A stretch of 64,000 nucleotides of DNA from Tritrichomonas musculus. Taxonomy: Eukaryota > Parabasalia > Tritrichomonadida > Tritrichomonadidae. The notes beneath the pieces are model-generated. The model was not told the DNA's origin, made no database searches, and saw only the letters and a program-made list of their open reading frames with translations. Location: NCBI GenBank assembly GCA_039105265.1, contig JAPFFF010000058.1, positions 620,001-684,000 of the forward strand, in the 5' to 3' direction. Positions 9,101 through 18,800 of the stretch are shown here, piece by piece; positions within the stretch are counted from its first letter, which is position 1; each line of letters begins with the position of its first letter. The position numbers were made by a program, and so were the translations under genes.

Positions 9101-12100
9101 CTGGGACGACACATTCCGGTGTGTCGTCGTTCAACACGAACCAGTCGAGTGTACGTTTGGCGTCTTCAGCGTAGAATTTCTGAAGGAACTTCTTGTAGCC
9201 AAGCGAGGAAGGAGAGTTGTTGAGAATCTCCAATTCCTCTAGCTTGGCGCGTATGAATTTCATCCTTTCATCGTAATGCTCATCGTAAATCAAGCCGTTA
9301 ATTGAGTCCAAGTCACCACTCCCAAGAAGTTGAGAGAACTCCAAAGGAGCCTGTGACAGAAAGCGAACAAGCTTCTCTTTGATGTCTGCGATTACATTAC
9401 GTTGAGGTTGATCGAGATCTTCATCAATGATGTGAATGCGGGAATGCAGGAGTTCAATACCAGCGATGAATTTGGAGGCCGACTTCATCTGAATCGGTGT
9501 CTCCAAGGAATGCGGGCGACGAATCTTATCTGAACCTCTCCGTGCCGAACGAACGAACTTCCTAATCGACTTCCGTAGAATGAGAATGATTTTCGAAATC
9601 ATCCCTTCGCAGAGAAGCATTCGGCTGCTCTTTTCCAAAGAGTCAGAGAGGTTAATAGCTTCATTATACCAATTGAGAACATCCTTGACTTCACTGTTAA
9701 ACACTTCTTCGAACTTTTTCCTGTGCTTCGCTAAACGGTCACCCCACAGCTTCGGGAGGTGCACGAAATCATCATCTTCCTTCATGCACCTCGACTTCCA
9801 ATTCTCAGCTTTGGACAGGCAACTCTCAATGTCCACGATCGAAGCTGAATTTGAATGACCAGGATGTACATCACTTTGAATGACTTCGCCATCACTTGAA
9901 GAAGAGACTGAGTGCAAGCGTGCTTCTGGCATTCTCTCATTGGCTGGAATGAAACCAGCCTGACGTCTGCGTCGGCGGTTATCCTCTGCACGACGTCGAT
10001 CTTCCATCACTTGGAGGTCAACAGACTCATCTGACCTCGCCTGCACAGGATTCAACCTTTCTTCTTCCTGTAAAATCCTATTTTCCATTCTGACACTTTT
10101 TTCTTTGTCAAGGTCAGAATTGGCCTCACGAATCTCATCGTCATCGGTATCGGGTGAAAACCACTTGGTAGAAATATTCACCTCGAATGATTGCAAACGA
10201 TGACCTTCAACGTTGGATGCTGGATGAGATCTGTTTGAGTGTTGCTTGACAGTGACTTTGTCTTTTCCAATGAAGTCACTGCAAGTTGAACACATCGAAC
10301 CACGCAGATCATGAAAGACATCCCGTGTTGCAAGTAAACATCTGCATCTTCTAGCATGCAGGATGTTCATTGCCCAGAAAACACCCACTTCTCTTTTGAG
10401 AGCTTCAAGATCCTGATGAGCCGAACCGATATGGCTGCTCAACGAATTCGCCCGACTCACAAGATAGTTACAGTCACTCACAGGACAAACGTAAATGGTC
10501 CGATAATGTGGAGCATCTGCCGGAAGATGAGGCGAGTCAATCTTCCATCTTAACTTACGACCAATTATGTATTCAAAAGCCGCCTGTTCAATTGGAACCC
10601 CATTCGTTACATGCAGCGACCTCAGGTGGAATGATAACGAGGCACATGTAGGGAACGTTTTGTCGCAACAAGGGCAATAAAACTGCCCAACACCCAACCA
10701 TCTACACTTCTGATACATCAGAAGGACGATAGGAACATTTACATCAACAACATCAGCGAAAGGAGACATGTCAATATTACCAACCTGAAGTTGGTCGATG
10801 AGCGAGGTCAATTCTGCTTTAGAATTGATTTTGGACAGCTCATCCACAATCCATTCAATTGAAATCCTATCGTCCCTTGACGTTGAAGAACATCCATCAT
10901 TACTACCGTTGCGATCATCATCATCAGAGTGATCGGTGTGTTCTGAATGAGAACGCACCTCGGAGAAGTCTTCTGCACCACTAATAGTACTACTCGTACT
11001 AGTGGATGAAGTCTGTGTGCCTAATGAATTGCTTCGAGAGTCAGAGGATGAATTGAATGATGAGTGATCACCTGCGAGAGTAAATAAAGGGACCACCTTC
11101 TCATTGAACTCGAAGACGAACTTAGGCACTTCGATGACGGAAGTGATGACTTTCTCCTTCGTGACTACTTGATGATGATCGATGTGAGCAGTTGACGTGA
11201 CAACCCGATCGTCGACGCCAACAGCGTGATGAGCGACGTGAGCTGTTGACTTGACAATCTGATTGTCAACGTCAACAGCGTGATGAGCGACGTGAGCCGT
11301 TGACGTGACGGTTTGGTTGTCAATGTCAACGTTGTGGTGAGTGACGTGAGCTGTTGACATGACAGTCTGATTGTCAACGTCAACAGCGTGATGAGCGACG
11401 TGAGCTGTTGACATGACAGTCTGATTGTCAATGTCAACAGCGTGATGAGCGACGTGAGCTGTTGACTTGACAATCTGATTGTCAACGTCAACAGCGTGCT
11501 TAGCAACAGATTCAACATTGTGAGTATCAGCACTCACAACATGGTTGTTCTCAAACGTGTTTGAGTCAGCAGGTTGAGAGATGGCACCAGCTGATTGACT
11601 ACTAATATTAGCTGCTGAGTTTGGTGAGTAAGAATTAACAATATCACGCGTATCAATGTGCTGCGAAGAAAGGAAATAAAAGTTATTATTATTGATGTAA
11701 CTCCATGACATGTGATGTGAAATGTCGGTGAAGTGAGATGTGTTGCACCCGATGTTGCATGTTCCTGAGAGAAAGAGCGAATTAACGATGTTGGACACAT
11801 GCGAAACAAACGGGGAACATTTTGAGTGAAAATTGAATGGAACCGTTCGAATGCTAGACGAAGGAACGAAAGAATAGGGATCAAAAGCATTTAAACGAAG
11901 TTCTTCATCCGTTGATGGGATTGCTGGTCGATTCCTGTCGAATTTTGGTTGCTCATCGGAAATGATCAATTGTCCTCGAGCAACCAGAATTCCTTCGGAT
12001 GACTTCTCATTCATATTATAAGCAAGAGGACAACGAGAAATCAATGAAGGATCGCACGTAACAACGATCCATGATGGGTTAGGAACTCCATCAGAATTCG

Positions 12101-12692
12101 ACGGGTTATAGTGAACACCCGACTGTAAGAGCACTTCTGTCCCTCTAGAAGGATTATTTGAATTGCAGAAAATAGTTTCAGGTTCCTCAATTTCTTCATC
12201 GGAAATTGATATTTGATCACTATTATCACTTTTTTCTGAATCTGAATTAATGTGCTCGAAATTGGTCATATCGTCATCAGGACACTTGGAAAGTGATTGT
12301 GAAGCTGGTCCAACCGGCGGGAGCCGCAGCTTCACATCATCACTAGGATATCTGCTAGTATCTTTTTTGCGGGGTGAGATTTGAGTTGCGTATCTTGTTT
12401 TATACGAGGAGTCAAGGTCGTCTAGTAGCGAATTGTCTTTGAAAAAGTCGAACTTATTGAGTTTTGGATGATGGGATATCTGTTCCCTAGAACAAGGAAT
12501 CTTAAAACCTCCATCGTATTTGTTATCGGAATGGCAATTGCTGTTGTGAATATGGGTAGGATTGTGACACCTATCGGTCATGATATCTCGATTATTAAAA
12601 AAATTTTCACCGATTTTTTTCGGAGTGGAATCAAACGAATCAGCATCTTCTGCTGATTCCAAAAATCTACTTTTCGTTGGGTAGATCAACAT
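6174..12692 (-). CDS. Family A polyprotein: repeats, three C2H2 fingers, reverse transcriptase, RLE endonuclease (2,172 aa)
   Basis: A single protein for target-primed reverse transcription, expected to act in the nucleus. It starts at the first ATG, 21 nt inside the element, and ends with TAG. Seen in order: polar head (1-180); conserved unrecognised domain (about 185-300); six 18-aa repeats (about 398-506); acidic Ser/Asp stretch; C2H2 fingers at 673-694 (CX2CX12HX4H), 736-759 (CX4CX12HX4H) and 801-823; Arg-rich patch near 910; RT from about 1250 with NLSAVGCDG, DFSDAFGS, QGCPLSP and the catalytic YADD at 1489-1492; CCHC knuckle from 1857 (CX2CX7HX4C); RLE with RPD at 1925-1927 and Glu 1940 (PDX12E), followed by a KLNKY motif; and an Asp/Asn-rich tail. 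The frame is intact with all catalytic motifs. R2 proteins are usually about 1,000-1,200 aa, so the N-terminal extension is unusual. In the RT segment SPS(R/Q)KGFM it has Arg where B and C have Gln. Confidence 0.93.
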   Translation of the reverse strand: MLIYPTKSRFLESAEDADSFDSTPKKIGENFFNNRDIMTDRCHNPTHIHNSNCHSDNKYDGGFKIPCSREQISHHPKLNKFDFFKDNSLLDDLDSSYKTRYATQISPRKKDTSRYPSDDVKLRLPPVGPASQSLSKCPDDDMTNFEHINSDSEKSDNSDQISISDEEIEEPETIFCNSNNPSRGTEVLLQSGVHYNPSNSDGVPNPSWIVVTCDPSLISRCPLAYNMNEKSSEGILVARGQLIISDEQPKFDRNRPAIPSTDEELRLNAFDPYSFVPSSSIRTVPFNFHSKCSPFVSHVSNIVNSLFLSGTCNIGCNTSHFTDISHHMSWSYINNNNFYFLSSQHIDTRDIVNSYSPNSAANISSQSAGAISQPADSNTFENNHVVSADTHNVESVAKHAVDVDNQIVKSTAHVAHHAVDIDNQTVMSTAHVAHHAVDVDNQTVMSTAHVTHHNVDIDNQTVTSTAHVAHHAVDVDNQIVKSTAHVAHHAVGVDDRVVTSTAHIDHHQVVTKEKVITSVIEVPKFVFEFNEKVVPLFTLAGDHSSFNSSSDSRSNSLGTQTSSTSTSSTISGAEDFSEVRSHSEHTDHSDDDDRNGSNDGCSSTSRDDRISIEWIVDELSKINSKAELTSLIDQLQVGNIDMSPFADVVDVNVPIVLLMYQKCRWLGVGQFYCPCCDKTFPTCASLSFHLRSLHVTNGVPIEQAAFEYIIGRKLRWKIDSPHLPADAPHYRTIYVCPVSDCNYLVSRANSLSSHIGSAHQDLEALKREVGVFWAMNILHARRCRCLLATRDVFHDLRGSMCSTCSDFIGKDKVTVKQHSNRSHPASNVEGHRLQSFEVNISTKWFSPDTDDDEIREANSDLDKEKSVRMENRILQEEERLNPVQARSDESVDLQVMEDRRRAEDNRRRRRQAGFIPANERMPEARLHSVSSSSDGEVIQSDVHPGHSNSASIVDIESCLSKAENWKSRCMKEDDDFVHLPKLWGDRLAKHRKKFEEVFNSEVKDVLNWYNEAINLSDSLEKSSRMLLCEGMISKIILILRKSIRKFVRSARRGSDKIRRPHSLETPIQMKSASKFIAGIELLHSRIHIIDEDLDQPQRNVIADIKEKLVRFLSQAPLEFSQLLGSGDLDSINGLIYDEHYDERMKFIRAKLEELEILNNSPSSLGYKKFLQKFYAEDAKRTLDWFVLNDDTPECVVPVEDFENVYGSSWSDAAALGDDPDGVYTLQRRISSNNSDELKSLILNEEAILKAVRSRSNLSAVGCDGISNGVWKVGGSVTATIIKNVLCCMLDTGLFPEVLKMNKTVMLFKKGDPDDAHSWRPITITPTIYRMLMCHISRSLQTLNSKHRFISPSRKGFMRIPAGAAEHATVVDEMIHDAARNQKSLYITTIDFSDAFGSVPHKLIKKNLTDIGFDLSFVKTIINSYRDSSTKIISNNRRSNSICFRKGVKQGCPLSPTLFNICIEPLLARLNACKEDGYHWLDSATTVQAYADDIIVFSDSEVGMKNLLSVVEHFCSYAGDMKINCKKCHAFTYIAHNGSRSVLNDNFTIAGGRIDNISIQNNTTYLGLPIACKSSQRKHHVFRRIEDMTKDVIRITGSALRFTQAVDAIKRFVIPKIDYELMANTAPTNCLSRLDELIRGRLSKMVGAAGIPTAWFYTTKNDGGLYIQKLTDRQKALTIRLYIALMESNDKSIRDMVKASDEAEIIFRDAAIDLTSPFLHLKVKDNGALDAKRNRGTSNILARCVKALHDANMGLILKDDMFTLKDLNSNVTYDVNTSNVVKHIMKVMSDRYYSDLCQHKMRGHTFTTLKNSPLSNYFMKPNALMADSVVRFAIKARTNTLMTASLAAHRNPQMSNRCTRCGQIETLNHILNGCKRCKHKFTKRHDEVVKVLCKYLTEKKRVIVHCNQSVRGRSNEHITGDSASLRPDVWWWDGDQLKIAEFTIPYGMLSGDDDESTLVIRRREKLNKYQKLVDDCKNQLNCNVSLFVFIVSSLGAIPDDTINELKKVTVTTKDALKLAGRMVAAALRESMILYIDTKIKKRVNDNNEDEDNDNDNDNGNDYDNDVENVNVLDTDGDDDSNDLNDTSSNVTDGESADDEYNSVNILDDEEWRELIDASADVDRSGPPSELDTTDDETDVLENPGTTPLWNQTQGADPASATEEEGVQHSSSEF
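11175..11498 (-). repeat. 54-bp coding tandem repeats, 6 units (A1)
   Basis: Exactly six 54-bp units (324 bp) encode the 18-aa H-x-V-D-V/I-D-N-Q repeat. The unit consensus is the same as in family C, although the flanking 5' region of A and C has diverged. Confidence 0.95.
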
Positions 12693-12713
12693 ATTTGCAA
12701 AATAAAAAAAAAT

Positions 12714-12807
12714 CTCCTCCCGTGTGGATTGTTTGTTTATTAAAAACCATTAGAGTAAGAAAGCACGTAATCGTGCATAAAAGAAGCGTGAGTGATGGCT
12801 CACTCAC
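12714..12807 (-). other. 3' terminal module of family B (B1)
   Basis: Sense order: 8-bp hairpin GTGAGTGA/TCACTCAC with 4-nt loop (12788-12807) that includes the ORF stop; a second hairpin GCACG/CGTGC; a TTACTCTAATG segment also found in A and C; AATAAAC; then the 14-mer. The first stem and the TTACTCTAATG..AATAAAC segment are the parts kept between A and B. Confidence 0.65.
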
Positions 12808-15800
12808 AGTTAGAAGTCGATGAAGAATCTGAAAAATCTGAAACATCATTAAGAATCATTCCCTCTGAATTGGCTTTTCTCCAATAAGGAACAGAACCTG
12901 AGTTAACAAGGACATCGTTGTCACTATCTGAGGAATCATCAGTAGAGGTTTTCGAAAAAGAACTATCAATAATAGGAGTAGAATGGTTACTGTCATCATT
13001 GATAAGTTGGTCCCAAGTATTATCATCAATGGAATTCATAGAACAATTCTGATAATCGGATTGAGATTGGATATCAGAAGAGGAAAGTTGATCATCAGAG
13101 TTTACTGAATTATCAGAATTAACTGAGATGTCGGTAGAGTTATGAGTTTGGTTGTTGGAAACAACAATGTTGTTGTGTGCAGGAGGATACCAATGATAAG
13201 CAATGAACATCGATTCGCGTAAAGATGTGATAACCATTTGCTTTGCTATTTTCTTCCAGTCTGCTTCCGTACCAGTAATTCTTTTCAACTCATCTAACGT
13301 TTCACTGGGAATAGCACCAAGAGAAGATACAACGATTACAAAGAAATCAACATCGCAATTGAATTGAACTTTACAATCTTCGATGAGTGATTTGTATTTG
13401 TTCAACTTCTGTTGTCTTCTAAGATTGAGAGTTGAAATTGTACCATGTTCATCATCGTCAGTCAACATTCCATAAGGAATCGTAATTTCAACGATGTGCA
13501 ATTTGTCATTCTTCCACCAGAAAAGATCTGGTTTGAGATCAGCATTCTCACCTTCAAGTCGTCCGCCGTCGCGGCTCCGAACGACCTGATTAGAATGGAC
13601 TATGGCACGTTTATGATCAGTAATGTATTTATTGATAATAAGAGCAATAGCATCGTGTCTTTTAGTAAATTCGTGTTTTCTATAAGAGCAACCATTTAGC
13701 AAATGGTGAATGGTTTCGATCTGTCCACAACATTTACAATTGCCGTCATCTTGTCTATGAGTTTGTCTTCTTTTCATACTGCCTGTAAAGAGAGAACCAA
13801 GTCTGGCTTTAAATGAAAAATTAACAATAGAATCAGCAGCATTAACTCTTTGAGAAATGTAGAAATTGCTAATAGGAGAATTCTTCAGTGTTTCGAAAGT
13901 ATGTCCTTTTAATCTATTCTTAAGAAGTGAAGATAAGTGTCTCTTTTGAATCACTTTCATGATTAACTTCATAACTTTCATGTAATTAATTTTGATTTCA
14001 GTTTGCTCGTCATCAGTATTCAAAGGTTTAATTGAAAAACCGGTATCGTCATGATTCATTTGAAGATTGAGATCGTGCAAGGCTTTAACAGTGCGTGAAA
14101 GAAGGTTCGAAGTTCCGCACCGATTGTTGCCTTTAATTGCACCAAATTCGGTCACGGGCACATGCAAAAAAGGTGAATCATCAATGACATCAGCATCACG
14201 AAATTGCATTTCATCATTGTCTGAAGCAGTGATGAAGTGCTTGACGTTTTTGTCCTTAGATTCGTGCATTCCCATATATAAGCGAATTGTAAGTGCTTTA
14301 TGTCGTTCAGACAAGCATTGTAAGTTTAAACCACCATCATGTTTGGAAGAATAAAACCAATCCGTTGGAACACCAGCTATACCGATTTTTTTTGAGATGC
14401 GTCCTCGTATGAATTCATCTAATTCATTGAGTTTGGTCGTAGAAACTGCGTTGATCATCAATTCATAGTCCAATTGAGGGAGTATGAACTTTTTGATAGC
14501 ATCTACTGATTGCATCGTCCTCAGGGCACTAGATGTGATTTTGCTCACATCTCTTTTGAGGTCAAGGATTTTTTGAAAGATGTGATGTTTTCTTCGAGAG
14601 AGTTTAGCCGCTAGAGGTAAACCCAAGTAGTGTAAAGAACCTTGAATGCTGATATTTTTAACAGATTCCCCGTTAATTGAAAAGTGATTCTGCATTGAAG
14701 CTCGAGTTCTGTTGTCCATTGTGAATGCAAATGAAGCACACTTGTTCACATTAATTTTCATGTTGCCTGCATATTTACAAAACGATTGAACGACATCGAT
14801 GAGATTATTCATGCCCATTTCTGAATCAGAAAAGAGAACAATGTCGTCAGCATAAGCCTGGACAGAAGTAGATCTGTCATACCAGTGATAACCCTCATCT
14901 TGTGCAAGGTCATTTAATTTGGCCAATAACGGTTCTATTCCAACATTGAACAATGTAGGGCTAAGTGGGCAACCCTGTTTGACCCCTTTGGCAAATTCAA
15001 TTTCATCACTAATGCGTCCATTAGAGACGATTCTGGTGGAAGCGTTTTTATAAGATGCAAGAATGCTCTTGACAAAAAGTTTGTCAAAACCGAGGTCCAG
15101 AAGGTTCTTCTTAAAGAGTTCATGTGGGATTGACCCAAAGGCATCCTTGAAATCTATCGTCAAAATGTAAAGATTCTTCTGATGTCGAGCTGCATGATGA
15201 ATCATCTCATCAGCGGTAACGATATGCTCTGCGGCACCAGAAGGAATTTTCATAAAACCTTTCTGTTGGCAATTAATGAATCTCCTGCATTCATTTAAAG
15301 TTTGGAGAGTGCGTGAGATATGGCACATTATAATTCTGTATAGAGTGGATGTTATGGTGATCGGTCTCCAAGATCTAGTGTTGTTGACTTCACCTTTCTT
15401 GTATAGCATTATCGTTTTACAGGATTTAAGAATGGACGGGAAACTACCAGTTGATAACATTACATTCAGAGTCGTTTTGACAATGCGCGTTGAAACATCA
15501 TTGCCTAGCTTCCAGATGGAATTACAAATACCATCACAGCCAACCGCAGAAAGGTTAGATCTACTTTTGATCGAATCTTTAATGGATTTATCCGACATGA
15601 GAAGCTCAGTGAAATACGAGTTGTCTTCATCTGAAAGAATATGATCAAGTGTGAATTTTTGGCGAGGTTCGAAGTCCGCGACCTCACTCCAAGCCTTGCC
15701 ATAGTCTTCCACAAAACTTTCGACTGGAACGGTGCATTCAGGGGTATCACTGTTAAGAATGAACCAATCGAGAGTTTTTTTGGAGTCTTCTTGATAAGCT

Positions 15801-18800
15801 TTCTGGATGAATTTCTTGTAACCATCGGATGATTTCTCTTTGTATTTCGACTCAAGGTCAAATAATTTCGCTTTGAGGAATGATAGTTTATCTTCGAAAT
15901 TACCTGCGTTGAGAATTGCATCCACTGTGTCAATGTCACGACCTCCCACGAGTACCACAAAATCGTCAGGAGCGCGTGAAAGGAAGTCAATTAATTTATC
16001 TTTCAGGTCGGCAATCAGATTTAAAGTTGGCTGATCATTAATGTCGCCTTCAGTCAAAGTGTGCAGCAACTCAATGCCGGCAGTGAATTTGCTAGCGGCT
16101 TTGAGTTGAATAGGAACTTCAAAAGACCGAGGCTTTTTCTTTTTCTTCTTTTTAGAGTTGAATGCTGGAATGTGCAGAGCACCACGGATTTCTTTCCTGA
16201 GAATGAGAAAGATTTTGGCCAGTACACCATTCCAAAGCAAGAGACGATCGTCGTCAGACAAAACAAGAGACTTATTAGAGGTGAGATAAGTGAACTTGTC
16301 AATGAGGATAGAAATTTTACCTTCAAAGACATTAGATATCTTTTTTCTAATCTTTTGAATCCGTTCGCCCCAAATCTTAGGGAGATATACAATTCCGTCA
16401 TTTTCTTCTTTGCATTTATTGATCCAGGAAACGGATTTATCAAGGAAGGAAGACAGATCTTCCTGAATCTCAGAAGTAGGAGGCGAAATAGACTGAATAT
16501 CATCATCATTGGATTGAGCAGTCGTGTCAGCATCGGAATTACCATTAAGCGCATGAAGACGTTCTTCAGGCATTCCCTCATTGACAATAAGAATGCCGTT
16601 TCTACGTCGAGCACGCAGTCTTTGTTCACGAGATCTCCTATTCACCATCGCAGCAGCATGATCAGGGTTGTCACCTTCAGGTTCAATAGGAAGATCTCGT
16701 TCAATTTCAACATTGTGAGAATGAGTGGAGAGATCACGAACTGCATCGGCAATGTCTTTGTTAGACTGAGAGATGACATCATCATCTAAGTCAACATCTA
16801 GCCATCTAGCATTAAGGGAAATATTCATGAAGTATCTCCTACTGCCTTCGACATTGGCAGCGGGATGAGAAGATTTAGTGTGTTGCTGAACTTTCTTTTT
16901 ATCTTGACCGATAAAATGTTTGCAACGCATACATAAACAACCAGAGACATTATGAAATAGATCATTACCAGTGAGCAATTTGTTTTTGTGTTTAGCATGA
17001 CAGCAGATCGCTGCCCAAAGCAATCCGATTTCGCGGCGAAGAACATCAAGATCTTGATGATTATGTTTAATGTGGCAAGCTAAAGCACTGGCGTTGTTGA
17101 CGATATAATTGCAATCAGCGACAGGACATTTATGTATAATCCTGAATTTTGGTAAGTCAGATGGGAAGTCATCATCGATAATTTCCCATCTCAGCTTACA
17201 ATTGTATACAAATTCAACTGCAGCATGCTCATTGGGTAAGAACCTGTCTCCATGCTTGAATTTCCAATGAGCATGCAGAGCTGCGCATGATTGAAAGACG
17301 TCCTCACATAGCGGGCAATAAAATTGTCCTACTCCAAGCCATCTGAGCGTTTTTTTCATGTACAGAATGATAGGAATATTAAAGAACTCAACATCAGAAA
17401 AATGATAAAAGTTGATGTGTGCATCTTTAACTTTCTTAAGAAAGTCAACTAGCTGGACTTTCGTTTCAATGGATTTAAGACCGTCAATAATCCATTGTAA
17501 TGAAAGATCGACATCATGATCACTATAAGAATTAGAATCATTATGATCACCATCATCAGAGTTTCTAGAAGTTAACGGTGAGTTAGAGGAAGTAAGATCC
17601 GTGTCAGAGTTATTCTGACTTTGTGCTGGAAAGTCGGATGAGTGAAAATCTGAGCCGGAGATCGTCGAGTCAGATTCAGAGGTCAAATCGGAATGAGTGC
17701 CACAAGAAGTGTGTGAACAAGAACGCGAGCTAGCCAATAAATAAATAGCATTTGCAAGCTTCTCGATCTTGTCAGTGAGTGGGCGGTCCTCTGGAAGAGT
17801 ATGCAGAGGAATCTCTTTATCCTTCCACTCAACAGTGAACTTCGGGACATGAACAACTGTTTTAACAGTGTCATCGACGACTTCGACTATATGATTTTGA
17901 ATGTGCGCTGTTGAAGAAATAAATTGATTTTGAACCTCGACAGCGTGATTTTGTACTGTTGCTTGAGAGATTAACTTACTTTGATTGACATCAACTTGGT
18001 GACTTTGAACGTTAGCTGTTGATGAAATGATATGATTATTAACATCAACAGTATGATTTTGAACGGTAGCTTGAGAGATGAAATTACTTTGATTAACGTC
18101 CACTTGATGGTTTTGGACAATAGCTGTTGATGAAATAATTTGATTTTCTATATCAACAGCATGGTTCTGAACTGTAGCATTAGATAATAAATTGATAGAG
18201 TTTACATCAATGTGGTGGTTTTGAACGTTAGCTGTTGATGAGATCAGCTGGTTACTGACATCAACAGCGTGACTTTGGACTGTAGCTTGGGTAGTCAAAC
18301 AGTTTTGAGTTACATCGACATGGTGGTTTTGAACGTTAGCTGTTGACGAGATCAGCTGGTTACTGACATCAACAGCGTGACTTTGGACTGTAGCTTGGGT
18401 AGTCAAACAGTTTTGAGTTACATCGACATGGTGGTTTTGAACGTTAGCTGTTGACGAGATCAGCTGGTTACTGACATCAACAGCGTGACTTTGAACTGTA
18501 GCCTGGGTGCATAAGTTATTTTTAATAACGTCAACTAGGTGGTTTTGGACTAGTGCTGTTGATGAAATAACTTGATTATTAACATCAACAGTGTGATTTT
18601 GAACTGCAGCTTTAGTAATTAAGTTGCTATGATCAACTTCAACTTGATGATTCTGAACCTTTGCTTTCGAAGATAACCATTGAAAGTCGACATCAACGGA
18701 GTGATTTTCGATAGTCGCAGTGGATGGGGAAGGATCGTTCTTCAAAGCGACTAGAGGAGCGGGAACAGAAGCAGGCAGAGAAGGAGGGATTTCACCGGAA

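Larger units (their letters stand above)
6047..12713 (-). mobile_element. Family A RLE-type non-LTR retrotransposon, copy A1 (looks complete)
   Basis: The element is 6,667 bp with a 21-nt leader (12693-12713), one uninterrupted ORF, and a 127-nt 3' UTR (6047-6173) that contains a 14-A run and the shared 3' terminal module. Its 3' end abuts N2 and its 5' end abuts the 3' end of B1. There is no target-site duplication or host DNA on either side. From 6047 to about 9848 it is nearly identical to family C; further 5' it diverges sharply. Confidence 0.92.

Noticed and set aside
6047-12713. LTR retroelement or retrovirus
   Set aside because: There are no long terminal repeats, no protease, integrase or capsid, and the RT and endonuclease are of the non-LTR RLE type. 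The repeated 14-mer is a 3' end signal, not an LTR.
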